64,000 bases of DNA from Rozella allomycis CSF55 (Eukaryota; Rozellomycota). The first letter of the stretch is position 1. The number at the start of each line of letters is the position of its first letter. Both the position numbers and the translations under genes were made by a program. Positions 24,932 through 35,733 of this stretch are shown piece after piece. The notes under the pieces are model-generated. The model saw nothing but the letters and a program-made list of their open reading frames with translations, was not told the origin of the DNA and made no database searches. The stretch spans positions 79,341 through 143,340 of the forward strand of contig KE561047.1 in the NCBI GenBank assembly GCA_000442015.1, in the 5' to 3' direction.

Positions 24932-25768
24932 ATGTCCAGCACTACATTGTCCTACCTGGCAGGAATAATAACAAGCCAAATCTCACTTAACACTATACTT
25001 GCCGTTAAAAAGTACCAGGTAGACTACAAAGAAGGCGTCAAACATCAAAGACATATTATGACCGCTTTATGCACAGTGACCCTTATCCTTTATTCTGCAA
25101 CTTCAATTCACTTGTGCTTAAATCCAGATCAAATTCCAACAAACAGGGCGGCCGCTTATCTACTTGTAATTGGTGTGTCAACCTCTGGTGTTCTCTTGTC
25201 TATGATATCCTCTTTCAAATACGCCTCTGTTGTCAAAAATTCAAAAAGAAGAAAAATATTATCAAGATTCATCGTAATCACACTCGCAATCACCGTCGTT
25301 TTCATGGTCATTATGGGCTCAAGAGATGTATACTACGCTCCAGTACTTCCTGCAAAGTTCTCTATGGCATACTCCCTGTCAACTATAGTTCCTGTCCTTT
25401 TAGGTATCTTCATTAACAGCTTCTTATTTACCTATGCAATCATTACTCACATTCGCACATTCGCCACTCCGAACAGGTCCACCTACTTGAAACTTGTCAC
25501 TACCGCCAACACATTAAACGTTCTCAATCTTGCATTCTGTGCCTTAATTATCTTTGTTGCATTGAAATTTGGGGGAACTCCCTTAATGACTCCGTTGGTT
25601 GTCTTTTCAGAAAACGCAATATTGATAGTTTTGACTCTGGGCGACTTTTATACTAATAGCGTGTCTAACAAACCCACAAAAGTTAATAATAGCTCGGTTC
25701 GAGGAAAATCTACGGCTGGTCAGCCTCTTGTTCCAGCACATCCGCCAGTTGCATCCAGCGCTCTTTAA
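24932..25768 (+). CDS. Seven-helix membrane protein, tandem paralogue 1
   Basis: Single-exon 278-residue protein with about seven hydrophobic segments (near 6-26, 44-64, 73-97, 110-130, 146-172, 189-210 and 215-235) and a hydrophilic Ser/Lys/Pro-rich tail. Conserved between the two copies: the QRH...LCLxPDxIPTNR loop, FMVIMGSRDVYxAPxLPAxFSMxYSLSTIVPVLL, and GGTPLMTPLVV. No signature of rhodopsin, STE3, cAMP or PQ-loop receptors is visible. Unlike most genes here it has no intron. A lineage-specific receptor or transporter is possible. Confidence 0.8.
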   Translation: MSSTTLSYLAGIITSQISLNTILAVKKYQVDYKEGVKHQRHIMTALCTVTLILYSATSIHLCLNPDQIPTNRAAAYLLVIGVSTSGVLLSMISSFKYASVVKNSKRRKILSRFIVITLAITVVFMVIMGSRDVYYAPVLPAKFSMAYSLSTIVPVLLGIFINSFLFTYAIITHIRTFATPNRSTYLKLVTTANTLNVLNLAFCALIIFVALKFGGTPLMTPLVVFSENAILIVLTLGDFYTNSVSNKPTKVNNSSVRGKSTAGQPLVPAHPPVASSAL

Positions 25769-25898
25769 CATAATAAACTCTGAAAAACAAAATATCGTCA
25801 TATTTTGTTTTTTATGTTTTATTTGGAGTTAAGAGGTACTACATTAATAAATCTTCCTCGGAGTCAGAAAGGCACTGCTATTCCTTGATTTAAACAGT

Positions 25899-26224
25899 TC
25901 ATTCGTTAAATATGGAATTCATTATATCAAGTAAATTTGGATTTGAAAACTTCAAGATGTCTTTTCCCAACTGAATAAAACCAGCCTCGCCAATCAACTG
26001 ATTCAACTCCTCTTCCTGATTAATAGGTTCGTGTACGAATGGTATTCTCTGAATGTAAACTTCATAATAGCAGTGCTTTTGGTTCCTTTGGGATTTTGAG
26101 ACGTCGGGTACATTCCATGTTAATCGTTTCTTATTCCATAATACTCTTCGATGTAGCGTTAATTCTTGAACCCAAGAAACTCACTGAAGTATAGTAAATT
26201 GAAACGGATTAATGAAAGAAACAT
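25899..26224 (-). CDS. Candidate small gene between the two 7-helix genes
   Basis: A 74-codon open stretch ending at 25899 (reading WNVPDV, YYEVYIQRIPFVHEP, DILKFSNPNLLDIMN) has coding character. It can be joined through a 20-nt GT-AG intron to an exon starting with ATG at 26224 (MFLSLIRFNLLYF), giving about 100 residues. The start could be a mitochondrial or secretory targeting sequence. The 20-nt intron is shorter than any other here, so the 5' part is uncertain. Family not recognised. Confidence 0.35.
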
Positions 26225-26296
26225 TATGATTTAAGACTTAAATGTGCTGTCTGTACTTAATAATACCGTTGTTTTGCGGTAACTAAGATTCACCCA

Positions 26297-27139
26297 ATGT
26301 CATCATCTACATTGCCTTTTCTTGCTGGAATTATTGCCTCTGGAATATCTTTGAATATTATTCTTTCTATTAAAAAATATTATAGAGACCATTCAGAGGA
26401 TGTCAAGCATCAACGGCACAAGTTAACAGCCCTAGCGACGTTAACTCTTCTGCTCTATTCATCAACGTCAATTAATTTATGCTTGCATCCAGATGAAATT
26501 CCGACGAATAGAACAGCCGCGTATTTACTTGTAACAGGTGTATCAACGACAGGGGGATTGCTATCAATACTTTCATCCCTCAAATATACATCAGTGGTGA
26601 CGAATGCAACAGTAAGAAATCGACTGTCAAAATTTATAATTATTATTTTAGCAGCTACAGTCCTATTTATGATAGTTATGGGTTCTAGAGACGTATATAA
26701 TGCTCCAATACTTCCCGCTCGTTTTTCAATGCCATATTCTCTCTCCACCATAGTCCCCGTCCTTTTGGCTATCTTTGTAAATGGTGTACTGTTTTCATAC
26801 ACCATTATAACTCATATGCGCCAAATTGCTACTACAAACAAATCTACGTACAAGAAACTGGTCACTACAGTCAACATTTTAAACGTATTAACACTTCTAT
26901 TCTGGGCTGAAATCATTGTTGTATCTTTAATATATGGAGGAACTCCATTAATGACTCCGCTAGTGGTTTGTTCACAAAATGCGATTTTGTTGGTCTTAAC
27001 TCTTGGGGATCTTTACACTAAAAACGTTTCCAGAAAATCAAAAAAAGGAAGCAGCAGCAACTTTAGGAGTAAAACTGAAGGAATAACGGGTTCTACAACT
27101 CTCAATAAAATGAAAAGCGACATTAGTGTGCTAAAATAA
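26297..27139 (+). CDS. Seven-helix membrane protein, tandem paralogue 2
   Basis: Single-exon 280-residue sister of the gene at 24932, same orientation, roughly 60-65% identical by eye, with the same seven segments, IPTNRxAAYLL, MGSRDVYNAPILPARF and GGTPLMTPLVV. Tails differ (both basic and Ser-rich). Tandem duplication is clear; the pair may detect or transport related ligands. Confidence 0.8.
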   Translation: MSSSTLPFLAGIIASGISLNIILSIKKYYRDHSEDVKHQRHKLTALATLTLLLYSSTSINLCLHPDEIPTNRTAAYLLVTGVSTTGGLLSILSSLKYTSVVTNATVRNRLSKFIIIILAATVLFMIVMGSRDVYNAPILPARFSMPYSLSTIVPVLLAIFVNGVLFSYTIITHMRQIATTNKSTYKKLVTTVNILNVLTLLFWAEIIVVSLIYGGTPLMTPLVVCSQNAILLVLTLGDLYTKNVSRKSKKGSSSNFRSKTEGITGSTTLNKMKSDISVLK

Positions 27140-27279
27140 ATATACTTGAATGTCCATAATAAGAAATTAGTGAAAAAGATCTAATTTTGAAATTTTGACC
27201 GCGAACAATTGCAAGGGTGGATGGAAATTTTACAAAGGTGGCTAACGCGCATTCTCTGCACGTGACTAACAAGAAACTC

Positions 27280-28137
27280 ATGCTCCAGCTTTTTGTCATT
27301 TTCACTGTCGTAACGTTCGCTCTATGCCACCCACCACGCGTTTCTAAATACAATCTGGCTCCCATGGCTGCAGGGGCAGTTAAAAAGGGTAACTAGTCAC
27401 TTTTATAATTAGAGTAGTCGCTGAACTGAAACGATCAACTTCAACTGCAAACGACACCCCATTATGCGCCAACATTGCATTTCTAAGGTTTCTCAAGAAC
27501 GAATTGACAACTGCCAACGTCATAAATGAAGCGCAACTGCCTGTCATCGCCCGACATATCAGTTGCTTGCCAAGTAAAGAGTTAGAAAAAATTCCATGGA
27601 CTACAATGGAACCAAGGAAATTTCAAGGCCTGGTATCTAATCTTCCAAAAGATTTGCAGTCTGTTGTTTCTATAAAAGCTGAAAATGTATTTATTCCTAA
27701 GGGTATCGCAAATATTAATACTCTGCACAAAATTGTGGATGTTATTGTTGATCCAAAAAAGGATATAAATGATTGGGGCCTTTCTGATTTGTTTTCTTTT
27801 CTAAAAGTAACTGAACATTGAAAGTTGCAATAAGGTCGCTTATATCGCCGATTTAAAAGCCGGCAAGTACGAAAATATTAAAGACAGGTTTTCAAAATTG
27901 ATCAGTGAAAGATCTTTGGACTCGATCTTTCAAGTCATAAACTTTGATTTGGTCAAAGACGACTTTATCATTAATTTTATGCCAAGCTGGCTCGACAAAA
28001 GTGATTACTTGAGACTTGTATATTCAAAAGAAATGAGAGAAAGAGGAATTGCATCGATAGTTTTTCAAAAAAGGTTAAGAACAGCTGAAAAAACTCCCTT
28101 GTCCGTTAGCGGTTCATTTTCCAGAGATCTCGTCTAA
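27280..28137 (+). CDS. Secreted protein of unknown function
   Basis: Predicted 267 residues in three exons (introns 26 and 28 nt), starting with a signal peptide (MLQLFVIFTVVTFALC, about 1-16). The rest is soluble, helical, with only one Cys in the mature part (PLCANIAF) and repeated short motifs (LPKDL, LSDLFSFL). No known domain recognised. Likely exported; in a parasite it could be an effector, but nothing in the sequence shows that. Confidence 0.7.
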
Positions 28138-28200
28138 GTTTAATCAATAAATGTTCCAAATTATCATTTATTCTAGGGGAAAAATTGTCATCGTAAATAA

Positions 28201-29071
28201 TTATGGTTTATTAGAATCCCCCTCTTCTAGTTGAGGATTTTTTTCAACTGGGAGTGCGTCCATATCAATTTTTAAATCTTCAATGAAATATGTTTCTGGA
28301 AGCTCTCCTCTTTCTTTTCTCGCTTTCAATTCATTGATTATCGCAGTGCTTTTGTGAACAAAATCAGGATATTCACGGACTCTTTTCCCATTAGGATACA
28401 AAAGATCAAGTGACCAATTAGCGATTTGCTCTTCGGTGTTTTCTGGTTTTATGTTTTTCAAATCATAATCAAAAAAGTTTTTGGGCTTCCATCTAATAGT
28501 GAACATTTTACAGCGTCTTGTGTAGTGACGCTTAATGACTTCCACTTTTGTCACCAATGGCGAATACATTGGAAAAATCATTTCACAATATACGCCGAAA
28601 TATTTGCCTCTAAGGGTGAAAGTAGAGTCAAAACTATTTCTTTTTATGTCTAGAAACACACCAACAAACTCTTGAACAGGGTCGTTCTTACTGTACTTGT
28701 ACTGAACCCGCATTAATGTGCCTACATTAAATAGAACGTCTTAAATTACCGGGATGAACTTTTAGCGGCCCAAATTTTGTTTGAAAATATTCTTTCCTGT
28801 GATCCTGAAACTTATTCAAGGCTTCCTCGCGCAATTTATCTCTATGATAGCTCAATAAAAATGGAGGCTTAACAGTGGGGAAATCCGTGATTTGAGGAAG
28901 GTCTTTTATTATTGTACCATTGAATTACCTATTTTAACTTTTGTGAGCTGAATTACCGTAAAGCTGCACATGAAAACTATCAATGAATCGTGTAGAACGG
29001 TGAATAAATCTTACTTGACAAAGATAGTAAGTTGATTTGGGAATAGTCAACCGGAAGGAAATAAAATTCAT
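28201..29071 (-). CDS. Mitochondrial ribosomal protein bL19m
   Basis: The last exon contains the bL19 core: EFVGVFLDIKRNSFDSTFTLR, EMIFPMYSPLVTKVEVIKRH. A 28-nt intron joins it to an exon with FPTVKPPFLLSYHRDKLR and KFGPLKVHPG. Further upstream an ATG exon at 29071 (MNFISFRLTIPKSTYY) looks like a mitochondrial presequence, but I could not join it cleanly: one or two more introns and a choice of splice sites are needed near 28900-28990. Structural protein of the mitoribosome large subunit. Core assignment firm; 5' end uncertain. Confidence 0.8.
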
Positions 29072-29800
29072 GATGACAGTCCGATAGAAGGATGGCTTGG
29101 CCACCGTAAATATTAAATTAGGCAATAGAGATATCGTATCAATTATAATTTCCTTTAAGTTCGACCATTTAGTTAAAATTAATTAGAGAAAATATCAAAT
29201 TGACAATTATGAAATCTTGTCAAGAAATCATCAACGTTCCCTCCCTTTCCCCTCCCCCCTCTCCTCTCCTCTTTTTCCCTTACGCCGCGCGGGCATTTCA
29301 TCATAGAATATAGATTTACGTGTTTGTTGGTTAATTGTTTGTTGGAGACCTAACTTGGAGTTTATAACATATAGTCAAAATATTTATTTGAAGTGGTAAA
29401 CGTGCTAGGTGGCATGGGCGCACTGTCACGAATACTTTCCTTGATTGTAACGCTCAGCAAAATAGTCGGTGCTTTTGACCTTTACGATGATGATATAGAG
29501 CAATCAGAGATCTGAATCTGACAGGCAAAAAGCGAAAATGTAGCGAAGATCAACCAAGCGCAATTAACAAGAAAATCTGTAATGTTTCAGGTTGAGTACA
29601 ATCAACATGGAGTTAATTTCATTATCATTTTATAAATAAATCATCTTCAAATCTTATGCATGACATTTCAATTTTGGGCTTTTCCATGTTAGGTACTGTT
29701 TACATAATTCATGGCATAAATCGGCGTTTAACATTTAAATGACCTCCGAAATTCTTGCCTTAATTGAAAACATTTTGCTTGGTTACGGTATTTGTTGTTA
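29072..29800. other. Long intergenic region with pyrimidine tract
   Basis: One of the longest gene-free stretches. A tract almost wholly C/T runs at about 29237-29280, flanked by a GC-rich island (GCCGCGCGGGC). A 33-codon ATG frame at 29414-29515 (MGALSRILSLIV) looks like a signal peptide but stops at TGA with two TGAs in frame, and I cannot find an intron of normal size to rescue it. Otherwise nothing recognised; probably promoter of the kinase gene. Confidence 0.35.
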
Positions 29801-31504
29801 ATGGGGAACAAAGAAACTTGGAAAATTGGATTGTCACCCGTTCTTGAAGCGAATGAAGATGAAGAAAAGTTTGGTTTTGCACCATTGACATTGTAAAAAA
29901 TACTCACAAATTAAACAGACCAAAAAATTTATTGTCTTCAACAAAATCAAAGAAACTGAATTTGAAATCAGTACAGGATAGACCCAAAACACCACCATTG
30001 CTGACAAATCCCAAGCCATTATTTACTGCGAAAGTCCCCAAGGACTCATCGACAAGCCTGGAAAATCTCTCAGGCTCTGGTTCTGATATTGATTTACAAG
30101 GATTACAGAAGCGGCAAAGTTTTCTGCGATCAAGCCTATCATCAAGCACATCTTCTTTGACCAAAAAGCCAAAAGAGAGTAAATGGAATTTCTTTCTAAA
30201 GTTGTTTAAAAAGAAAGATACTCTTCGAAAAGATGGAACAGCCAGCACTGATATTGCCACAGAGACAGAGAAATTCGTCTCTGATGATGTTAAAAACCTT
30301 AAACTAGAAGATACCGACTACAAGCACAATTCAAATGAAAGTGAAAATGATTTAGCTGAAGTCGACATTGTTGAACATTGTAGAATAAAGAGAAGAAAGG
30401 ACTATGTCGGGTATGCCACAGGCCTTAGACCCTTAAATGATGAATTTGCGAAGAAATACACGCTATGTGACTTATTAGGCGACGGTGCGTTCGGATTCGT
30501 AGTTGTAGCGAATAGAATTATAGATGATGCTGAAGTCGCTGTGAAGTTTATTATGAAAGACCAGTTACTCGATTCGCAGTGGATAGTAGATGATAATCTT
30601 GGCAAAGTTCCTTTGGAAGTTTATTACTTATATAGATTAAAACATCCAAACATTATATCGTTTTTGGACTATTATGAAGATGATGATTATGCATATCTTG
30701 TAACCGAATTGTTTGGAACAGAATGGCACATATCGAACAGCAAGTTGAATATGAGGAAAAATATAGGCTTACGAAAATTGGGGCACGCAAAATGCTCTGG
30801 GAACAACCTATTGACTTTTGTCCCAAAGAATGCCCGAAATCCAGATTTTTATGGAACCAATGTCCCTGTTTCCATTAAGCACAAAACAAGAAATTCCTGT
30901 GACTTATTTGAGTGCATTGATGCCCATTCTTTCTTTCCAGAAAGGATAGTCAGATTTATTTTTCAGCAAATTGTGTCAGTAATCGGTTACCTTCATAGCT
31001 TGGATCTTGTACATCGGGACTTGAAAGAAGAAAATATTCTTGTTGATGAAAACTACAAAATCAAATTAATTGATTTTGGGGCCATTAATACTATCCCTAC
31101 ATCAGAAAGTGAGTATTTCACAGGTCTTGGAGGAACACCAGACTACTCGGCTCCTGAAATCCTTCTAGGCAAACCATATCGTGGTCCAGAAGCTGAAGTA
31201 TGGAGTTTAGGGATTTTACTGTTCGCATTAGTTTTTCGCCAAAGTCCATTTCAGACAACTAAGCAAATTGTAAAAGTTGATATTCAGTATCCATTCATTT
31301 TGAATGATCGACCATTGGGTAAACATGAAAATCGGCAATTACAAAGGTGTTTTAGATTTAATTCACAAATTGCTTCAGTTTGACGAAAATATGCGTTTAA
31401 AGATAATAGATATTTGGAAACACCCCTGGATGGCTGAAAAGGATGACAGTATATACGCTGACAGGGAGCTCAAACCTAACGCTAGGATATTCAATGAAGA
31501 TTAA
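29801..31504 (+). CDS. PASK/PSK-like serine/threonine kinase
   Basis: Predicted 549 residues in three exons (introns 26 and 28 nt). About 190 residues of Ser/Lys/Pro-rich tail precede a kinase domain: glycine loop GDGAFGFV, catalytic Lys in VAVKFI, an insert with CSGNNLL, then DLFECIDAH, HRDLKEEN, DFGA, GGTPDYSAPEILLG and a C-lobe ending WKHPWM. SCDLFECIDAH, HSLDLVHRDLKEENI and PYRGPEAEVWSLG place it with PAS-domain kinases (PSK1/PASK), which control sugar storage and translation, but no PAS domain is present upstream. The first exon (MGNKETWKIG) is added by the 26-nt intron. Confidence 0.88.
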
Positions 31505-31572
31505 ACTCATTCACCTTTTAACCGTTAGATTAGAAATAAAGAACTTTTGTAAATCATAATTATCGATGGCTT

Positions 31573-32172
31573 ATGCAATTTTACACTCGTTGCAATTTAG
31601 CTTACAATCCTCTGCGTCGCTCCTTTTTCAACGCACAGAAACGATATTATTTCTTTATTCAAAATCGAGCTAGCATAAAACCATTATTGCCTAATTTCCA
31701 AAGACATTTTACATCAAACATGGAAAAAAATGATCCATTAAATCAAGAAAAGAATCTGTCCAATATTAAAAATAATGTCAGTATCGGTCCCAATGAGGCA
31801 GACAAAGTCAAAGAAATTGATGGAAACAACGCAGGGAAAATGACGAGAGTGAAACAATTCATGAAGGAATACGGTATTTTAGGATTTGTTTCATATATGA
31901 CAATATCTACGACGTCAGTATTGACAATTTATATGCTATTAGCAGCCGGTATCGATGTCCCTATTTTGCTTGAGCGCGTTGGAATCAATTTACCTAATCA
32001 AGGCGCCAAACTTGGCTTAATTGTTACTGCTGTGTTAGTGAACAAGATTATACTCCCTTTTCGCATCGGGGCTGCAATTTGGATTACACCAAAGCTTGGC
32101 AAATTCTTGGTGAAAAAAGGTTGGACAAGGAACAAAACATTGATAAGCAAGTTTCAGCAAAAAACAGAATAA
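31573..32172 (+). CDS. FAM210/DUF1279-like mitochondrial protein
   Basis: Single exon, 199 residues. Basic Phe/Arg/Tyr-rich N-terminus (RRSFFNAQKRYYFF) typical of mitochondrial import, a Lys/Asn linker, then the DUF1279 block KQFMKEYGILGFVSYMTIS followed by two hydrophobic helices (about 112-135 and 150-172). FAM210 proteins sit in the inner membrane and influence mitochondrial translation and membrane potential in animals. Family by motif and topology. Confidence 0.8.
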   Translation: MQFYTRCNLAYNPLRRSFFNAQKRYYFFIQNRASIKPLLPNFQRHFTSNMEKNDPLNQEKNLSNIKNNVSIGPNEADKVKEIDGNNAGKMTRVKQFMKEYGILGFVSYMTISTTSVLTIYMLLAAGIDVPILLERVGINLPNQGAKLGLIVTAVLVNKIILPFRIGAAIWITPKLGKFLVKKGWTRNKTLISKFQQKTE

Positions 32173-32238
32173 ATTAATTGACATTTTCCTGAGCGATTAT
32201 TATCTACTGTGCCACACCTGGAGTTTCAAAATTGTAAA

Positions 32239-34297
32239 ATGAAAGGGAGGAGAATGAGAAATTCACAATCAGCACCTAATATTGCGTCAATTGCACCTAA
32301 AGAAAAGGTTCTTATACACAGAGCGTCGGATCTATACACTGAGACTCTAGTTAAAGCACGAAGAACATCAAGAGATTCTTTAAGCTGTGCTTTTTCACAA
32401 AACTGGGTGATTTCTTTTGTGTCTGTAAATTTTGATTTGGAGATTGGACCAAGTAAAAGACCCTGATATCTTGAAAGAGCGATTGATTGTATTTACCCTG
32501 ACACAGATTTATCTAAACAAGAAAAGGACACGATGTAGGATATTAAGAATGTAGAAATGTAGATCCTTTAGTTCTTTTCCAGATTCTAATTCATTTTTGA
32601 TTGGAGATTGTACATTTATATTTCGTTACAGAAAGCCGAAACCAAATAACAAAAGATGCTTTATCCCTGCGGGTAAAATGATGAATTTCTTTTGAAAGAA
32701 TTTGGAGAAATTGGCGATTACATTTATGGATACGTATTCTTTAGGCAGACAAGAGATTTGACAATTAGGAGAGGCTTTTTACAAGTAAGGCCATTACAGA
32801 GAAGAAGAATAGAAATCGTTAGTTTTATTATCAGTGTTTCCCTTTCATTCTCTAAATTTACGTCTTATCAAAATATTAAGTCCTCATTTTTTTGAGCATG
32901 GCAAGTCTATTCTGGAAACAGCATGTCGTGATTTATCATCATGGTATTGGAAAGCAATTTGTTACAATTAGGCCAAATCCAACTAGAGGTGCTATTTTTG
33001 AACTTCCTTTCCTCAATCACGTTTTGCAAGTAGAAATATTAAAACCCGACGCACCGATTTTTATTGAAACATCATTTTACAAAAACATGTTGGACAAAAG
33101 CCCTGATTATTTAAACGCTTGCTTGATAGAAAATGGTCTATTTAAGTCTTTAAAAACGATTCTAAAAGATTTATGTGTTTGCTGGGAATTAATGTTGATG
33201 GGAGAGCCTATCGTTGTATTTTCAACATCACCTGAATTTTGTAGTCTAGGAGTTATTTCGCTTGTAGATTTAATTCAGCCTGTAATAAATTAAGACTATT
33301 AAAATGAGATTCCATACGGTGGTGATTACAGACCATATTTCACGATTCAGGATAACGATCTAAATGCCCTTGTTTCTCAAAGAATTTTACCAGGGCTTAT
33401 TCTTGGGGTTACAAATCCATTCTTTTTAAAAACTCTCTCGCATTGGCCAAATATTTTAAGAATAAATCACTCATCTAATGGAAGATCCAAAAGCCCTGCT
33501 GGATTCATGCAAGCATTGAGTATGATGACGTCTCTGGACATTCAACCTGTATTTCATATTAATCATTTTTAAAGGGAATAACGACAAAACATAAAAGATT
33601 TGTGAAAAGGGATGTCGATTTTTGGAGATCAATAGATTCAATGGTTTCGACGGGATTAGACTTTTCCGGTAATAATTGAGAATAGCAAAAATAAGAACCT
33701 CAAGTCAATAATATGATACGACGCCATTTTCATGAACTAACTGAAAAGTTTCTGGCGCCATTGAATCGTTACTTTTCAACTTTAATTCCTCAAGTAACGT
33801 AAAGTTGAAAAAAGTTTCTTAATTAGATTGAATTCACACAAAAATGATTTTACCATAAAATCTTTTAGCAATGACGACTTTTTAAAATCCTTGATTGAGC
33901 ATGGGCCTCAACTGAGTTTTAAAGCGAGTTATTCAAATGATTGGTTAGAGCTTTACAGGAAGTTTCTGAAAAGTAACAATTTCCCTCTATGGCTTCAAAA
34001 TCGTCAAAATTCAACAAAAATTCAACTTCATCGCCAATATTGGGACAATTTAATGAAAGGGGATCAATTAAAAACTATGATACTACAGAATAAGACAAAT
34101 GATATTTTAAATGTTATTTTATATTTACTGTCAAGAAAGGTAACATGTAAATTGAATAAAGAAAGAATGATCGAGCTTGTAACTATTCTAAAACCAACAA
34201 AGACGAAATTAATAGACAAATAGAAACTATAATGAATCGTTTGCCTGAATCAATGAAAGCCTCAATAAGTGACTTTCTGTCAACTGTACCAAAATAA
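32239..34297 (+). CDS. DENND6-like Rab exchange factor (DENN domain)
   Basis: Multi-exon gene with introns of 26-28 nt where I could place them (for example before IDCIYPDTDLS, before ISFSSFPDSNSF, and near 34140). Family blocks: VSVNFDLEIGP, SFPDSNSFLIGD, IYGYVFFRQTRD, GEPIVVFSTSPEFCS, DYRPYFTIQDND, LILGVTNPFFLKTLSHWP. These match DENND6/FAM116 (yeast Afi1-like), GDP-GTP exchange factors for Rab GTPases in recycling traffic. Start taken at ATG 32239. Introns near 32790-32900, 33290 and 33560-33800 were not fully resolved. Confidence 0.87.
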
Positions 34298-34298
34298 A

Positions 34299-35387
34299 CT
34301 AATTTTGATTTTTATTTATTTGAATTCGATTTTTTCTCTCGGCTTTAAATTTCGGTTTATTTTGAACTCTTAGCGTTTTCTTCTTCGGTTCAGATGGCTC
34401 ATAAGCTTCCAAAGTTTTTGCCATGATCATTTCAGGTGTCAATTGATGCGTAAGTCTGTAATCTTCTTGATAAATGTTAACCCAGTCTGAATTAGTTAGT
34501 CTTTGAGATAAAAGGAATGTCAAATATCTTTTTTGGGTGTCACTTAATTTATCTGCATAAGGTTTATTCTCTTTGGAAGCTGACGTATCTATGTATTTAA
34601 ATATTTCGTCGGTGTTAATGAATGCCATGACAGATTTTCTTGTATAGCCCAAGTTCAGCTCATGGGAGCCTTGCGACCAAGGCTGTAAAATCCTTAAAAT
34701 ATTGACAGGCATTGTAAACGATTTTTCTGCTATAGTTCTAAAAGCGGTAGCAAACGTAACATATATCGAGGAAAAACATGAAGAGCCCATGGTGTTTAAT
34801 CGTTGCTGTATTTCTGAAGCAAAAACATCGTTGTCTCCTTCCATCCACGTATTGAATAGACCAACGAACTGAATTATTCTGTTATCCTTATCGATAAAAA
34901 TCTGATTAGCGTCTAAATTTGTGTAAATTAAACCGACTTTCCGCAAATCTTCGAGAGCATACAGACCTTTCGTAAAAATATCAAGGAACCTTCCAGGGTC
35001 GAATTCTAATGAAGAATCCATCTTATAAAAATCCATTAATGTAATTCCAACAACTACATCGTAAATTAAGTATGCGTCCTTAGATTCTTTTCCAGAAATA
35101 CATCTGAGCCTAGGGAAGAACTTTGAAAAATGTAACAAATCCAAGGCACGAACTTCCCTCTCGAGGAATAAATCCTTTGAAGTACTGTGAAACCGTTTCA
35201 AATAATACAATTCCCGAGTTTTCTTAAACATAACTATACTCATAGAGAAAATATTGTTGGAGCCATAGGCGCCAAGATCTTCCTCCACAAAACTCTCGGG
35301 ATCACATTTTTCGATTTTGTCAAAGTCGTAAGCTATACTGTAACATGAAGCGATTTTTAGAAATAAGAAAATCAACGGTAAGAACAT
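34299..35387 (-). CDS. Secreted/ER-luminal pseudokinase
   Basis: Single exon, 362 residues from the ATG at 35387; a signal peptide (MFLPLIFLFLKIASCYS) leads. A kinase-like fold follows: YYLKRFHS (beta-3 Lys present), EREVRALDLL (alpha-C Glu), VGLIYTNLDANQIFID where HRD should be (Y-T-N), and IIQFVGL where DFG should be. Both catalytic Asp motifs are degenerate, so activity is unlikely. The C-terminus is basic (KPKFKAERKNR). Almost overlaps the DENND6 gene end to end (1 bp). Could be an effector or a membrane-traffic pseudokinase. Confidence 0.72.
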   Translation of the reverse strand: MFLPLIFLFLKIASCYSIAYDFDKIEKCDPESFVEEDLGAYGSNNIFSMSIVMFKKTRELYYLKRFHSTSKDLFLEREVRALDLLHFSKFFPRLRCISGKESKDAYLIYDVVVGITLMDFYKMDSSLEFDPGRFLDIFTKGLYALEDLRKVGLIYTNLDANQIFIDKDNRIIQFVGLFNTWMEGDNDVFASEIQQRLNTMGSSCFSSIYVTFATAFRTIAEKSFTMPVNILRILQPWSQGSHELNLGYTRKSVMAFINTDEIFKYIDTSASKENKPYADKLSDTQKRYLTFLLSQRLTNSDWVNIYQEDYRLTHQLTPEMIMAKTLEAYEPSEPKKKTLRVQNKPKFKAERKNRIQINKNQN

Positions 35388-35733
35388 TCTTACAAAACCC
35401 TTGAATTGCCGACACACGTGACTCGAGAAAAACTAAATTTCGATTTAATAAAGGACACCTTCATTAACAAAATCACATAATAATTTTAACTCGAGGAGTC
35501 TAGGGCTACATTCTAAAGTTCTAAACTAGCAAAATATTCAGAAACTGTGATGATAATTTGATACCAGAAAATACGGGCAGTCACCTAAAACAATTGATCC
35601 ATGGTCAAATACAAATGAAATAAAAGTAGGCCGTGAAAATTACAAAAGACAATCATGTCCAATCATTTGTTGACACGCATTGCTAAGCCGCTCCCAAAAG
35701 CACAAAAAGGAAACGCCGCCCCGAATAACAACT
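35388..35733. promoter_or_regulatory. Divergent region with overlapping upstream ORF
   Basis: Between the pseudokinase and bZIP genes. An upstream ORF starts at ATG 35655, runs 42 codons (MSNHLLTRIAKPL...) and ends at TGA 35781-35783, overlapping the bZIP start (ATG 35734) in another frame. Ribosomes using the first ATG would pass the bZIP start, the arrangement of stress-controlled ATF4/GCN4-type mRNAs. Confidence 0.4.

Noticed and set aside
27123-27365. Minus-strand frame overlapping the secreted protein start
   Set aside because: Its composition mirrors the signal peptide exon on the plus strand, which joins a longer gene in frame.
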